64,000 nt of DNA from positions 1 through 64,000 of the forward strand of contig JADLBD010000061.1 of NCBI GenBank assembly GCA_020847975.1, read 5' to 3'. The position numbers and the translations under genes are program-made. The notes under the pieces are model-generated. The model was not told the origin of the DNA and did no database searches. It saw only the letters and a program-made list of their open reading frames with translations. Below, piece by piece: positions 28,816-38,009 of the stretch (positions are counted from its first letter, which is position 1; every line of letters starts with the position of its first letter). This stretch comes from Bryobacterales bacterium (GTDB lineage Bacteria > Acidobacteriota > Terriglobia > Bryobacterales > Bryobacteraceae).

Positions 28816-30270
28816 ATGCCAGCGCGCTTCCAAGGTCTGAAGATTCTCGATCAGATCCACGATGCCATCATTGCTTCGGATCTGGATGGAACCATCACCT
28901 CCTGGAATGCCGGCGCCGAACGGCTCTACGGCTACAGTGCGGATGAGGCCGTGGGGGCGAATATCTGCATGCTGCATTTTCCCGAAGATCGTCCTTGTAT
29001 TCAGTCCTCGGTTTTCGATCTGCTCCATGACAAGGATATGGTCGAGATCGAACTGCGCAACCGCCACAAAAGCGGGGAGGAGATCTTCGTCGACTCGCGC
29101 ATCTCAGCCCTTCGCGACGGCAAGAGCAGGCTGGTGGGACATTTGAGTTGCTCGAACAATATCACTGTCCGATTGAAGGCTGAGAATGCGCTCCGCTCCA
29201 GCCGGGAGCAGTTGCAACACCTGGTGTCGAGCACCCCCGGACTTCTGTATAGCTGCACGACCAAATACCCCTTTGTGCCCAATTTCCTCGGGGATAACGT
29301 GGAGCAGGTGCTTACCTTTTCGGCCAGCGAACTGGAAGAGAATCCGGAGTTGTTTGTGAGCCGGTTGCATCCGGAAGATTCGGAACGCGTCATTACCGCC
29401 TCCTCAGGCGTGCTTGAACGTGGCTCTATACTCGAGGAGTACCGCTTCCGAGTCCGTAATGGGTCGTACCGCTGGCTGCGCGATTCCGCGAAGTTGGTTC
29501 CGGGCGACGGTCACAGGCCGCCGGAGATTGTCGGCTATTGCGAGGACATCACCGAAGCCAAACGAATCGAGGAGACTCGCCTCGAGCAGGAAAGGCTGGC
29601 GGCAATGGAGCATGCCCTCCTCACTACGCTGGACGGAGAGCGAAGGCGCTTCTCCAGGGAACTGCACGACAATCTCAATCAGGAATTGGCGGCCGTGCTG
29701 CTGGACTTCGCCTACCTCGAGAACAATCCCAAAGTGGCCGCGAAGTCGCTTCACAAGTTCCTCGAGGGTTGGACCCAGCGGATCACCAGGCTTACGCAGC
29801 TTATCCATGACATGGCGACGCAGCTTCATCCTTCCCGGCTGGAACATTTGGGCCTGGATCGCGCCCTGCGAGGGGAGTGTTCCGTGCTCGCCTCGCGCAC
29901 GGGAATCGCCATCGAATTCCACAGCGCCTCCCTTCCTGAGAGATTCCACCCGGATGAAGATCTGTGCCTGTACCGCGTGGCGCAGGAATGTTTGCGGAAT
30001 ATCGTCCAGCATTCGCACGCCACTCATGTACGCATTGCCTTGCAGGGAATGGAAGGAGGAGCGGGCATGGTCATCGAGGATAACGGGCGGGGATTCGATC
30101 CCGACGCGCTGCCTCCTGACCGATTGGGAATCCGCAGCATTACGGAGCGGGTCCGGCTGGCGAAAGGGACGCTTTCCCTGCACTCCGGGAACGGGCACGG
30201 AACGCAGGTGGAGGTCTGGATCCCGATCTCCCGGGCCAGTCCAGCCGAGGACGGCGGCGACGCTGCCTGA
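28816..30270 (+). CDS. PAS-PAS sensor histidine kinase, HisKA_3 type
   Basis: 484 residues from ATG 28816. PAS 1 (about 10-115, DAIIASDLDGTITSWNAGAE) and PAS 2 (about 130-250, a PAS_3-like fold with EYRFRVRNGSYRWL) precede the phosphoacceptor region FSRELHDNLNQELA with His284. The ATPase domain shows ECLRNIVQHSHATHV, DNGRGFD and GIRSITER. It has no membrane helix, so it senses a cytosolic signal. This kinase type partners NarL-like regulators; the orphan regulator at 38109 is a candidate but is 8 kb away. Confidence 0.9.
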   Translation: MPARFQGLKILDQIHDAIIASDLDGTITSWNAGAERLYGYSADEAVGANICMLHFPEDRPCIQSSVFDLLHDKDMVEIELRNRHKSGEEIFVDSRISALRDGKSRLVGHLSCSNNITVRLKAENALRSSREQLQHLVSSTPGLLYSCTTKYPFVPNFLGDNVEQVLTFSASELEENPELFVSRLHPEDSERVITASSGVLERGSILEEYRFRVRNGSYRWLRDSAKLVPGDGHRPPEIVGYCEDITEAKRIEETRLEQERLAAMEHALLTTLDGERRRFSRELHDNLNQELAAVLLDFAYLENNPKVAAKSLHKFLEGWTQRITRLTQLIHDMATQLHPSRLEHLGLDRALRGECSVLASRTGIAIEFHSASLPERFHPDEDLCLYRVAQECLRNIVQHSHATHVRIALQGMEGGAGMVIEDNGRGFDPDALPPDRLGIRSITERVRLAKGTLSLHSGNGHGTQVEVWIPISRASPAEDGGDAA

Positions 30271-30366
30271 ATCCTGGCGGCCCCGCGGCGCATCTCAAAA
30301 GCACGAGTTCCGCGGTAATCTCCCTAATCCTGCTGGAGATTGCGATATTATGGATTCAGAGGGGCA

Positions 30367-31323
30367 ATGGCACTCCCGATCGCTGTACCGAATTCTTGGA
30401 GCACACACGCCGCATCTCTGCTCTCCGCCATCGGCAACACTCCGCTTATCAAACTGGAGCGCATCGCCGCCGGATTGCCGGGAGTGGAGATCTACGGGAA
30501 GGCCGAATTCCTCAATCCCGGCGGCTCGGTGAAGGATCGCCCAGCGCTGAATATGATCGTGGATGGAGAGCGCACCGGCAAGCTGACGCATGAACGGATT
30601 CTGCTCGATTCCACCAGCGGGAACACCGGCATCGCCTATGCGATGATCTGCTCGGCGAAGGGCTACCGCGTCAAACTGTGCCTGCCGAAGAACGCGTCCG
30701 AGGAGCGCAAGAAGATTCTGAAAGCGTTCGGGGTGGATATTGTATTTACCGACCCGGCTGAGGGCTCGGATGGGGCCATTTGCAAATGCCGTGAGATCTA
30801 CGAAACCGACCCGGACATCTATTTTTTCCCGGATCAGTACAGCAATCCGGCCAACTGGAAGGCGCATTTTGAAACCACCGGGCCAGAGGTGATCCGGCAG
30901 ACCGAAGGGCGGATCACGCACTTTGTCACCGCCATGGGAACCAGCGGGACGTTCGTAGGCACGACGCGGCGGCTGAAGCGCGACGTCCCTGGCATCCGCT
31001 GTATTTCGGCGCAGCCCGCCTCGGGCTTTCATGGCCTGGAAGGGCTGAAGCACATGCCGACGGCGATTGTCCCGGCCATCTACGACAAGGATCTCGCTGA
31101 CGATAACATCTGGCTCGACACCGAAGACGCATACGCCATGGTTCGGCGCCTGGCGCGCGAAGAGGGTCTGCTGGTGGGCATCTCCGCCGGCGGGAACGTG
31201 GTGGCGGCGCGCAAGATCGGCGAGGAGTTGGCGCGAAACAGGCAGAAAGGCGTAATCGTCACCGTCCTCTGCGACGGCGCGGCGAAATATCTGAGTGAGC
31301 CGTTCTGGGACCAGGAAGAGTAG
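30367..31323 (+). CDS. cysM: CysM-type cysteine synthase (probable O-phosphoserine-using)
   Basis: 318 residues from ATG 30367 (ribosome site GAGGGGC). PLP Lys56 is in NPGGSVKDRPA; the substrate loop is STSGNTG and the cofactor loop is GTSGTFVGTT. The next three genes encode a JAMM protease, a ubiquitin-like carrier and its activating enzyme, the gene set of the CysM-CysO-Mec route of Mycobacterium, in which a protein thiocarboxylate supplies sulfur to O-phosphoserine. A Lys (EGLKHMP) sits about where an Arg is reported to bind phosphate in the mycobacterial enzyme; this alignment is by eye. Confidence 0.88.
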   Translation: MALPIAVPNSWSTHAASLLSAIGNTPLIKLERIAAGLPGVEIYGKAEFLNPGGSVKDRPALNMIVDGERTGKLTHERILLDSTSGNTGIAYAMICSAKGYRVKLCLPKNASEERKKILKAFGVDIVFTDPAEGSDGAICKCREIYETDPDIYFFPDQYSNPANWKAHFETTGPEVIRQTEGRITHFVTAMGTSGTFVGTTRRLKRDVPGIRCISAQPASGFHGLEGLKHMPTAIVPAIYDKDLADDNIWLDTEDAYAMVRRLAREEGLLVGISAGGNVVAARKIGEELARNRQKGVIVTVLCDGAAKYLSEPFWDQEE

Positions 31324-31337
31324 CGCTAAACTACAAG

Positions 31338-31760
31338 ATGATCCAAATTGAGAAACAGGCCTGGGAGGTAATGGTGGCGCACGCACGCGCGGCCTATCCG
31401 CGCGAGTGCTGCGGCGCCATGCTGGGCGTGGAAGAGGACGGCGCCCGGCGCGTCCGTGCCGCGCGGCCCATGCGGAATGCCTTTGAAGGCGCGCAGGAGG
31501 ATACTTACGTTCTCGATCCGGCCGAACAGCTTCAGGTGGAAAAGGAAGCGCGGGCGCAGGGATTGAGCGTCGTCGGCATCTTCCATTCGCATCCTGATTG
31601 CGACGCCTACTTTTCGCGGCGCGACCTCGAGAACTCCTGCCCCTGGTATTCCTTTGTGGTGCTGTCTGTGAAGAAGGGCGAATTCGACCACGCGAACAGT
31701 TTTCTGCCGAACTTCGAACAGACCGCGGCGGAGAAAGAACAGTTAGAATATTCGGTTTAG
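31338..31760 (+). CDS. mec: Mec-type JAMM (JAB/MPN) zinc metalloprotease
   Basis: 140 residues. The JAMM motif is complete: Glu in YPRECCGAMLG (about 23) and HSHPDCDAYFSRRD (HxHx7SxxD, about 76-89). In the mycobacterial pathway Mec releases cysteine from CysO after transfer. Here it may also trim the extra C-terminal Arg of the carrier encoded 15 bp downstream. The gene follows cysM by 14 bp. Confidence 0.9.
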   Translation: MIQIEKQAWEVMVAHARAAYPRECCGAMLGVEEDGARRVRAARPMRNAFEGAQEDTYVLDPAEQLQVEKEARAQGLSVVGIFHSHPDCDAYFSRRDLENSCPWYSFVVLSVKKGEFDHANSFLPNFEQTAAEKEQLEYSV

Positions 31761-31775
31761 CAGGATTAGAATGAC

Positions 31776-32051
31776 ATGGCAAAGATTCTCATACCCACTC
31801 CATTGCGTCAGTTTGTGAACGGACAGGACGCCGTTGAAATCGCGGGCGGTACGGTAGGCGAGTGCCTGGAAAAGCTCACGGCAGATTTCGGCGATCTGCG
31901 CAAGAATCTCTTCAACGATGAGGGGAAGCTGCGCAGCTTCGTAAACGTGTACCTGAACGACGAAGACATCCGCTACCTGGACAAGACGGCGACCGCGGCC
32001 GGCGATCGGGATACCATCTCCATCGTTCCATCGATTGCAGGAGGACGTTAA
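31776..32051 (+). CDS. cysO: CysO-like sulfur carrier (ThiS/MoaD fold) with a Gly-Gly-Arg end
   Basis: 91 residues, ubiquitin-like. It starts MAKILIPTPLRQF and ends SIVPSIAGGR. Activation by an E1-like enzyme needs a C-terminal Gly-Gly; here one Arg codon (CGT) follows before the TAA. Carriers with an added residue are known in other bacteria (the HcyS/HcyD system of Wolinella, as I recall), where a JAMM protease removes it first. The stop shares one base with the start of the activating enzyme (TAATG). Confidence 0.9.
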   Translation: MAKILIPTPLRQFVNGQDAVEIAGGTVGECLEKLTADFGDLRKNLFNDEGKLRSFVNVYLNDEDIRYLDKTATAAGDRDTISIVPSIAGGR

Positions 32052-33220
32052 TGGCGACAACGGCAGTTCCAGTTGCGCTTTCGAATGAAGAGGTGTTGCG
32101 CTACAGCCGCCACCTGCTCCTACCCGAAGTGGGCATGGACGGGCAGTTGAAGCTGAAGTCGGCGCGCGTGCTGTGCATTGGGGCGGGCGGTCTTGGCGCG
32201 CCCCTCGGAATGTACCTCGCCGCCGCTGGTGTGGGCACCATCGGCATGGTGGATTTCGACGTCGTGGACCGCACGAACCTTCAGCGACAGATCATCCACG
32301 GCACCAAGGACATCGGCCGCAAGAAGCTCGATTCGGCGGCGGAGACGATGCTTGACATCAATCCGAACGTGAACATCGAGCGCCATGAGGTGGCGCTCTC
32401 GAGCGAGAACGCACTCGAGATCATGAAGGGCTATGACGTGGTGGTGGATGGAACGGACAACTTCCCCACCCGCTACCTGGTCAACGATGCCTGTGTGCTG
32501 CTCGGCATTCCGAACGTCTATGGCTCCATCTACCGTTTCGAGGGCCAGGCCTCGGTGTTCGCCACCAAGGATGGCCCCTGCTACCGCTGTCTTTATCCCG
32601 AACCGCCTCCCCCGGGCCTGGTTCCAAGCTGCGCCGAAGGCGGCGTGCTCGGCATTCTCCCCGGAATGATCGGAATCGTGCAGGCTACCGAAGCGGTGAA
32701 GCTGATTCTCGGCAAAGGGGAAACGCTCATCGGGCGGCTGATGCTGTATGACGCGATGAACATGAAAGTCCGCGAGATGAAGCTGCGGAAGAGTCCCGAT
32801 TGCCCCATCTGCGGGCCAAACCGCTCCATTCACCAGTTGATCGACTACCATCAGTTCTGCGGCGTTCCGAAGCAGCCGGCTCAGCCGGAACCGGTTGCGG
32901 CGAACGGCGAGATTGACGCCTTAGGCTTGAAGGAACTCCTCGACCGCAACCACAACTTCGTGCTGATTGACGTGCGCGAGCCGCACGAATACCAGATCTG
33001 CCGTATTCCGAATGCGAAGCTCATCCCGCTCGGCGAACTGCCCAGGCGCGTGCGCGAACTCGATCCCGCCGCCGAGTACATCATTCATTGCCGGAGCGGC
33101 GTGCGGAGCGCGAAGGCATGCACGGTTCTCCGTGATGCCGGCTTCCGCAGCGTGCGCAACATGGCAGGCGGCATCCTCGCCTGGAGCGACAAAGTGGACC
33201 CGTCGGTCCCGAAATACTGA
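32051..33220 (+). CDS. moeZ: MoeZ-type E1-like adenylyltransferase/sulfurtransferase
   Basis: 389 residues with two domains. The ThiF/MoeB domain (about 15-265) has GAGGLGAPLGMYLAAAGVG for ATP binding, RTNLQRQIIH, and zinc cysteines in CYRCLYP and CPICGPN. The rhodanese domain (about 290-385) has the active Cys in IIHCRSGVRSAK. It adenylates the carrier's C-terminus and loads sulfur to give the thiocarboxylate. It completes the four-gene cysteine cluster. Confidence 0.93.
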   Translation: MATTAVPVALSNEEVLRYSRHLLLPEVGMDGQLKLKSARVLCIGAGGLGAPLGMYLAAAGVGTIGMVDFDVVDRTNLQRQIIHGTKDIGRKKLDSAAETMLDINPNVNIERHEVALSSENALEIMKGYDVVVDGTDNFPTRYLVNDACVLLGIPNVYGSIYRFEGQASVFATKDGPCYRCLYPEPPPPGLVPSCAEGGVLGILPGMIGIVQATEAVKLILGKGETLIGRLMLYDAMNMKVREMKLRKSPDCPICGPNRSIHQLIDYHQFCGVPKQPAQPEPVAANGEIDALGLKELLDRNHNFVLIDVREPHEYQICRIPNAKLIPLGELPRRVRELDPAAEYIIHCRSGVRSAKACTVLRDAGFRSVRNMAGGILAWSDKVDPSVPKY

Positions 33221-33243
33221 ACGTCTCGTATCCCGCGCCCGTC

Positions 33244-34884
33244 TCAGGCGAACACATGCCGCTTCGCGGTCCACTTCGCCTTCAGATATTCGCCCATGTC
33301 CAGCGTTCCGGACATCGCGCCGCCGTCCAGCGTTCCGGTGAAGCGATAGGAAAGCGCCGCTCCGTGCGCCTCCGATACGAAGCTGGCAATCCGCACATCG
33401 GCTCCTTCGATCGTCCCCGACAGGTCGCGTGAGACGAAGTCGCCCTGGTGCGTTCCCACCAGACGGTTGCCCTCCTGCTGCACGTGAAGGACATGCTGGG
33501 AACTGCCGGCGGCGAACTGGATGTGGACCTCCCACTTCCCGCTGAGATTCCCCGCCGGCGCCGCCGGAGCCTCCTTCTTCTTCGGAGCGCGGTGGGCCGA
33601 GAGCACGTCATGAATCCGCTCCCCGACAATTTTGTCCTCGCCCGGCGACATCATGTACGCCGTGATGGAAATGCCGGTTTCATTTGACTGCCGGCCGCGT
33701 CTTCTGCCGCCTTCGCCGCCGTTGAGCGCAATGCGAGGTTCGCCCTCATAGAGGATGCGCGCCACCTCTTCCCCGGTGATCCCGAGTGTATCGGCATCCC
33801 AACTGATGCTCAAATTCGGGCTGTGGTTTGACAATTCGCGCGGCTCGCGGATGCTCGACTTTACGCCACTCACTTTCTCGGCCTGCGCGCCGATGTTCCT
33901 CATCCACGACATCCACATCTCCATCTCGGCCTTGTGGTCGCGCTTCATCCACATCTCGATAGCCGCCAGCATGCCGATGGCCTCCTCCTTGCCCACCTTC
34001 ATGGTGCGGCCGTGGCCATGGTGCGGCGCGCTCGACATCCACGCCGCCTGTACGAGGTCCTTGCGGCCCAGCAGCAGCCCGGCGCACTGCGGGCCGCGAA
34101 TGCACTTGCCGCCGCTGTAGCCGACCAGCGTCGCGCCTCGCTGCAGGTGCACGTTGGGAACCGTCAGCATCTCCGCCGCGGCGTCCACCAGCACCGGCAC
34201 GTTCTTCTTCTTCGCGATGCTGTACATGGCGTCGTAGGGCAGCGGTCCGCTTTCCGCCCGCGGTCCCGCGAAGACGTACACCATCGCCGCCTTCGGACCG
34301 AGCGCCGCCTCATACTCCGCCGCGTCGCCCACTTCGATGATCCGCACGCCCACCGAACGCACGGCCTGGTCGTACACGTTGCGCGAATGCTTCGGGATGA
34401 TCACTTCGTCCTTTTCGAATCCCGTCAGATCAGGGACACGAACGTGCAGGTCAGGGTTGCCGCCGGTGACGCAGGCCGTCGTGGCATGCGCCAGGCCCGC
34501 CGCGCATCCCGAGGACACCATGCCCCACTCGGCTCCCGTTAACTCCGCCAGCCGCCGCCCAATGCCCTCCGCCAGTTCGTCAAGCTGCACGAAATGATGC
34601 GCCGCCGCTTCCTTGGCCGCGCGCACTTCCGGCAGTTCCAGCGACCCGCCGACGATGGTCAGTGTTCCCCGGCAGTTGATCACCGGCCGGACCCCGATCG
34701 ACTGATAGATCTGGTCCGGACTCACATGGAGGTTGCCCACCGTGGCCGCCGCGGGCGCGCCCAGCGCCTCCCTACCCTTCATCAGTCCGGGAATAGCGGC
34801 GAGCCAGCCTGCCCGTTGAATCATTTCCCGGCGGCTCAACCCGCCCAGGTATTTGTGGAAAGCGCTCTTTACGGAGTGGATCAT
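33244..34884 (-). CDS. TAT-exported SelA-like PLP protein with C-terminal beta domain
   Basis: 546 residues. The N-terminus SRREMIQRAGWLAAIPGL is a twin-arginine signal. Residues about 60-420 form a SelA/DgaE-like aminotransferase fold with a PLP-type Lys in YSGGKCIRGPQCAG. About 100 C-terminal residues (LSGKWEVHIQFAAG to the end) form an added beta-rich domain with repeated WEV, GTHQGDF and SGTLDMG strands. Cytosolic relatives are lyases or selenium transferases; the secreted form suggests a periplasmic or extracellular catabolic lyase or racemase. It is followed by a hydrolase on the same strand upstream. Confidence 0.82.
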   Translation of the reverse strand: MIHSVKSAFHKYLGGLSRREMIQRAGWLAAIPGLMKGREALGAPAAATVGNLHVSPDQIYQSIGVRPVINCRGTLTIVGGSLELPEVRAAKEAAAHHFVQLDELAEGIGRRLAELTGAEWGMVSSGCAAGLAHATTACVTGGNPDLHVRVPDLTGFEKDEVIIPKHSRNVYDQAVRSVGVRIIEVGDAAEYEAALGPKAAMVYVFAGPRAESGPLPYDAMYSIAKKKNVPVLVDAAAEMLTVPNVHLQRGATLVGYSGGKCIRGPQCAGLLLGRKDLVQAAWMSSAPHHGHGRTMKVGKEEAIGMLAAIEMWMKRDHKAEMEMWMSWMRNIGAQAEKVSGVKSSIREPRELSNHSPNLSISWDADTLGITGEEVARILYEGEPRIALNGGEGGRRRGRQSNETGISITAYMMSPGEDKIVGERIHDVLSAHRAPKKKEAPAAPAGNLSGKWEVHIQFAAGSSQHVLHVQQEGNRLVGTHQGDFVSRDLSGTIEGADVRIASFVSEAHGAALSYRFTGTLDGGAMSGTLDMGEYLKAKWTAKRHVFA

Positions 34885-34936
34885 CGCGAAAACCTCCCAG
34901 GTTCCATCACATCACAAATCGACGGCCTGCTGTTCT

Positions 34937-36077
34937 TCAGCCCTTCAGCCACTTATCAAACCACGCGAATGCTTCCTTCTGCATCTCGAGGTCGAACTTG
35001 TGCGGCCCGTCATAGAAGCTCGCCCGGTAGCGATCGGCGGCCCCGGCCTTTTTGTAGACCGCCGTCAAAATCCGGTCCGCCCGTTGCATCTCAGGCATGG
35101 TGAACAACTGATCCTGCCGGTTGTTTAATACGAGCACCGGATTCGGCGCCCCCAGACCCAGAATCTCCGGATAATCGAGGTCGCGCGGCAGACCCGGAAT
35201 GTAGACCATCCACGTGTGCGTGTAACACTTGTTCAACAGGTAGTCCCGCCACGTGGTCATCATGCCCACGCAGCACGAACAGCGGATCCGCTCGTCGGCG
35301 CCGGTCAGCATTACCGTGCGCAAGCCGCCCCCCGATAGTCCGCCGCAGCCAAGCCGCGTCGCATCCACATCGGGCCGGGACGCCAGGTAATCGAGCGCCC
35401 GCTGGTCATCGAACACAAACACGCCCGGCCAAGTCATGCCAGCGCAGAAGAGGCTCTTGGCGATCAGATGTTCGTGCCCTCCAGCGAACTGGTTGTAGCG
35501 CTCGATCTCCGCTTCTTCTTCCGGATTCGCCTCCACCATGTTGTTGCGGATGTTCGCCGGCAGGTTTGCCAGGCGCATCCGCCGGCTGCCGAAGGCGAAC
35601 GTGTCGTGCACCAGCACCACGTACCCTCGCCTGGCCAGTTCGTTCGCCCACGCCGCGCCGCCGTAGTAATGCTCCTGGTGCTTCACCATCAACGGATGCG
35701 GATCTTTCGAAATCTTTGTAATCTTGCGCAGGCCGAAATATTTGTTCCCGCCATGGTCATGCAGCGCGACAACACCCGGTAATTTACCGGCAGCCCCGGC
35801 GGGCTTCAGCACCAGGGCTTCCGTCGGAGGGCCATATGGAAGCTGCCACTGCATGTGCTCGATGGACAATCCATCGAACTCGAAGTGGTGTTGGATGACG
35901 GGAACCGGCGTGGCGGCGCCTCCCGGACCCAACAGCGCCTCCCGGTAGCGGGCGCGAGCCACCGGCCTCCAGGAATCCACGTTAGTGAACATCGGCTGCC
36001 GAAAGGAAAGACGCGGCGGATCCGCGACGGCGCGGGCTGCCCAATCGCCATATGCGCCAAGCATGTTCGGGGTCATG
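34937..36077 (-). CDS. alpha/beta hydrolase, acetyl-xylan-esterase/dienelactone-hydrolase-like
   Basis: 380 residues from ATG 36077 (MTPNMLGAYGDW). The nucleophile elbow is GGLSGGGLR, preceded by VVALHDHGGNKYF for the oxyanion region. A candidate Asp lies in NRQDQLF and the catalytic-type His in DGPHKFD near the end. No signal peptide is apparent from this start. A frame extends upstream to 36187, but ATG 36077 is favoured by a CATAAT element nine bases ahead. It lies 52 bp upstream of the SelA-like gene on the same strand. Confidence 0.82.
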
Positions 36078-36086
36078 GGTCCATCA

Positions 36087-36092
36087 TTATGG
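36087..36092 (-). promoter_or_regulatory. -10 element CATAAT ahead of the hydrolase gene
   Basis: On the minus strand CATAAT ends nine bases before ATG 36077. TTGCAA lies 15 bp further upstream, a short spacing for a -35. A start close to the ATG would make the message nearly leaderless. Confidence 0.4.
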
Positions 36093-36231
36093 AAGGGAAC
36101 GGTGATTTGCAAGCGCGCGGAGGCGTGGTACCATCTATCAAACGTACTAAGTATGTCTTGTTTTAGGCCACTAAGGTTCTTTTCCAACTACCGTTCTATT
36201 CCCACGTAACCATGCCTCCTCTACTCTCCAA

Positions 36232-37032
36232 ATGAAAGCTATGCTGAACCACTCACTGTCATGTGGGTGGGGGTTATGCAGAGGGCTGCTTCTCCCCCTC
36301 CTCCTCTCCGCCACCTCTGGGTTCGCCGCTACGGTGACCGTCCACTTTAACACTCCGTACTCCACGAGCATGACGGTTGACCGCACGGTTGATGGCGGAG
36401 CCAACTGGTATCTGCAAGATCCCGGTCAATTCAACTTCTCGCTCGTTAGCGGTCCAAGTGGGATTCCCTCGCAGTTCTACACCTTCTGTATCGAGCCGCG
36501 AGAATTCCTCACTCCCGGGCAAACGGTAACCTACAACCTGGCCATGGTCGAAGCCGGAGCAACGAACATCGGCGGCATGGGCGCGACGAAGGCAAACCTC
36601 CTGCGGGAACTGTTGAACGGCTACTACCCGGATTTTTCCGTACAGATGGACCAACTGCATGCCGCTGCCCTTCAAGTGGCCATCTGGGAGATTGTCCGCG
36701 AGAACCAGCAAGGAGTGGGAACCTACAATTTGTCCACCGGGGATGTGCGGTACAGAACGTGGTCCGATTCCGCTGCATGTACTCCGGGCCAATACACGTG
36801 CGTTCAGGATCTCGCCCAGCACTGGCTCAACTCGCTTACAGGAATCGGCGGTCCCTACATGCAGAACGTAGACGCCCTGATTCTTACCGGAGGTGTGCAG
36901 GATATTCTAGTGCAGTTCTCGGGAGAGAACCCTATCCCCGAACCGGGGACCTATTTCCTGACGGGTACGGCCCTGATCCTCGCGGGGGCCGGATTCCGTA
37001 GGGCCTGGAGGCAGTCCGGCCGGTCTCGATAG
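36232..37032 (+). CDS. PEP-CTERM surface protein
   Basis: 266 residues. A long signal peptide (LLLPLLLSATSGFAA) leads a beta-rich domain with FYTFCIEPREFLTPGQ, which resembles thioester-type adhesin domains. The C-terminus has PIPEPGTYFLTG, a hydrophobic helix and a basic RRAWRQ tail, the PEP-CTERM sorting signal recognised by an exosortase. It should be exported and attached to or released into the envelope matrix. No exosortase gene is in the window. Confidence 0.88.
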   Translation: MKAMLNHSLSCGWGLCRGLLLPLLLSATSGFAATVTVHFNTPYSTSMTVDRTVDGGANWYLQDPGQFNFSLVSGPSGIPSQFYTFCIEPREFLTPGQTVTYNLAMVEAGATNIGGMGATKANLLRELLNGYYPDFSVQMDQLHAAALQVAIWEIVRENQQGVGTYNLSTGDVRYRTWSDSAACTPGQYTCVQDLAQHWLNSLTGIGGPYMQNVDALILTGGVQDILVQFSGENPIPEPGTYFLTGTALILAGAGFRRAWRQSGRSR

Positions 37033-37056
37033 AATAGCGGTTAGGGCTCCGCCGCC

Positions 37057-37815
37057 ATGCCCCGATCCACCGTTCGTCCTTACAAACTGCTTGCCGCGCA
37101 CTACGACGAGTTATTCGGGTTCGCCCGTTCCTGGGGCGAGTTTGCCCGTACGAACCTGTTGGCGAATGTTTTCCCGAAGATCGATTCCGCCTGTGACCTG
37201 GCCTGCGGGACCGGGACGGCGGCATTGGAATTGGCGCGGCGGGGTCTGAAAGTGTACGCGGTCGACCTCTCGCCCACCATGTGCCGCCTGGCGCGCAAGA
37301 AGGCTCGCGCCGCGGGATTGCCGGTGCAAGTCATCCAGGCCGACATGAGAAACTTCCGTCTTCCACGGCCGGTTGGGCTGGTAACTTGTGAGTTCGATGC
37401 CCTGAACCATATTCCCCGGAAGAAGGATTTAGGCTCTGTAACAAAGGCTGCCGCGCGCGCGTTGCAGCCTGGCGGCCATTTCTATTTCGACGTGAATACA
37501 CGCCTTGCTTTCGAGAAGATTTGGCCTTTGACATGGTGGCTCGAAAAGCCCGGCGTGGTTCTGGTGATGCGCGGCGGCTACGACGAGTCAAGCGGCAAAG
37601 CGTTCGCCAATGCGGAATGGTTTATTCGCGAGGGTAGCCTTTGGCGCCGGCATCACGAGTATGTCGAGCAGGTCTGTTGGACGGCACGGGAGATCCGCGA
37701 GGCGCTGCACGCCGCGAGTTTTCGTTCCATCCGTAAGTGGGACGCCGCCCCTTTCTTCAAGGATGACCCTTTCGTGCGCCGTGGCTATCGCACCTTCTAT
37801 CTCGCCCGCAAATAG
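37057..37815 (+). CDS. class I SAM-dependent methyltransferase
   Basis: 252 residues. The SAM motif CDLACGTGTAALELARRG lies near 48-65 and the second motif VYAVDLSPTMCRLAR near 68-82. The later part has GLVTCEFDALNHI and LQPGGHFYFDVNTR, as in small-molecule methyltransferases. There is no signal peptide. The substrate is unknown. A TAGAAT element lies 26 bp upstream of the ATG. Confidence 0.85.
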   Translation: MPRSTVRPYKLLAAHYDELFGFARSWGEFARTNLLANVFPKIDSACDLACGTGTAALELARRGLKVYAVDLSPTMCRLARKKARAAGLPVQVIQADMRNFRLPRPVGLVTCEFDALNHIPRKKDLGSVTKAAARALQPGGHFYFDVNTRLAFEKIWPLTWWLEKPGVVLVMRGGYDESSGKAFANAEWFIREGSLWRRHHEYVEQVCWTAREIREALHAASFRSIRKWDAAPFFKDDPFVRRGYRTFYLARK

Positions 37816-37820
37816 GCCGT

Positions 37821-38009
37821 CTCCATGACAGAATCACCAATCCGAAGGACTACACGGACAAGAGAAAGAACAAGACGTACAAAGTCACCGGGAAGCTCCT
37901 TCTCCGCGCGCTGTATAAGTGGAAAGGCTCCGATGCCGGCGAGGAAGTGAAGAAGGCCATTAACAAGAAGCTGCGGGAATCCGGCCAATCCGAGTGGCCC
38001 GTACATTAG
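37821..38009 (+). pseudogene. start-less coding remnant
   Basis: A 62-codon open frame reads LHDRITNPKDYTDKRKNKTY onward to SEWPVH and a TAG. The composition is strongly protein-like and lysine-rich, unlike random frames in this DNA, but no start codon lies between the upstream in-frame stop (near 37764) and the sequence. It looks like the C-terminal scrap of a lost gene. The parent family is not recognised. Confidence 0.45.
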
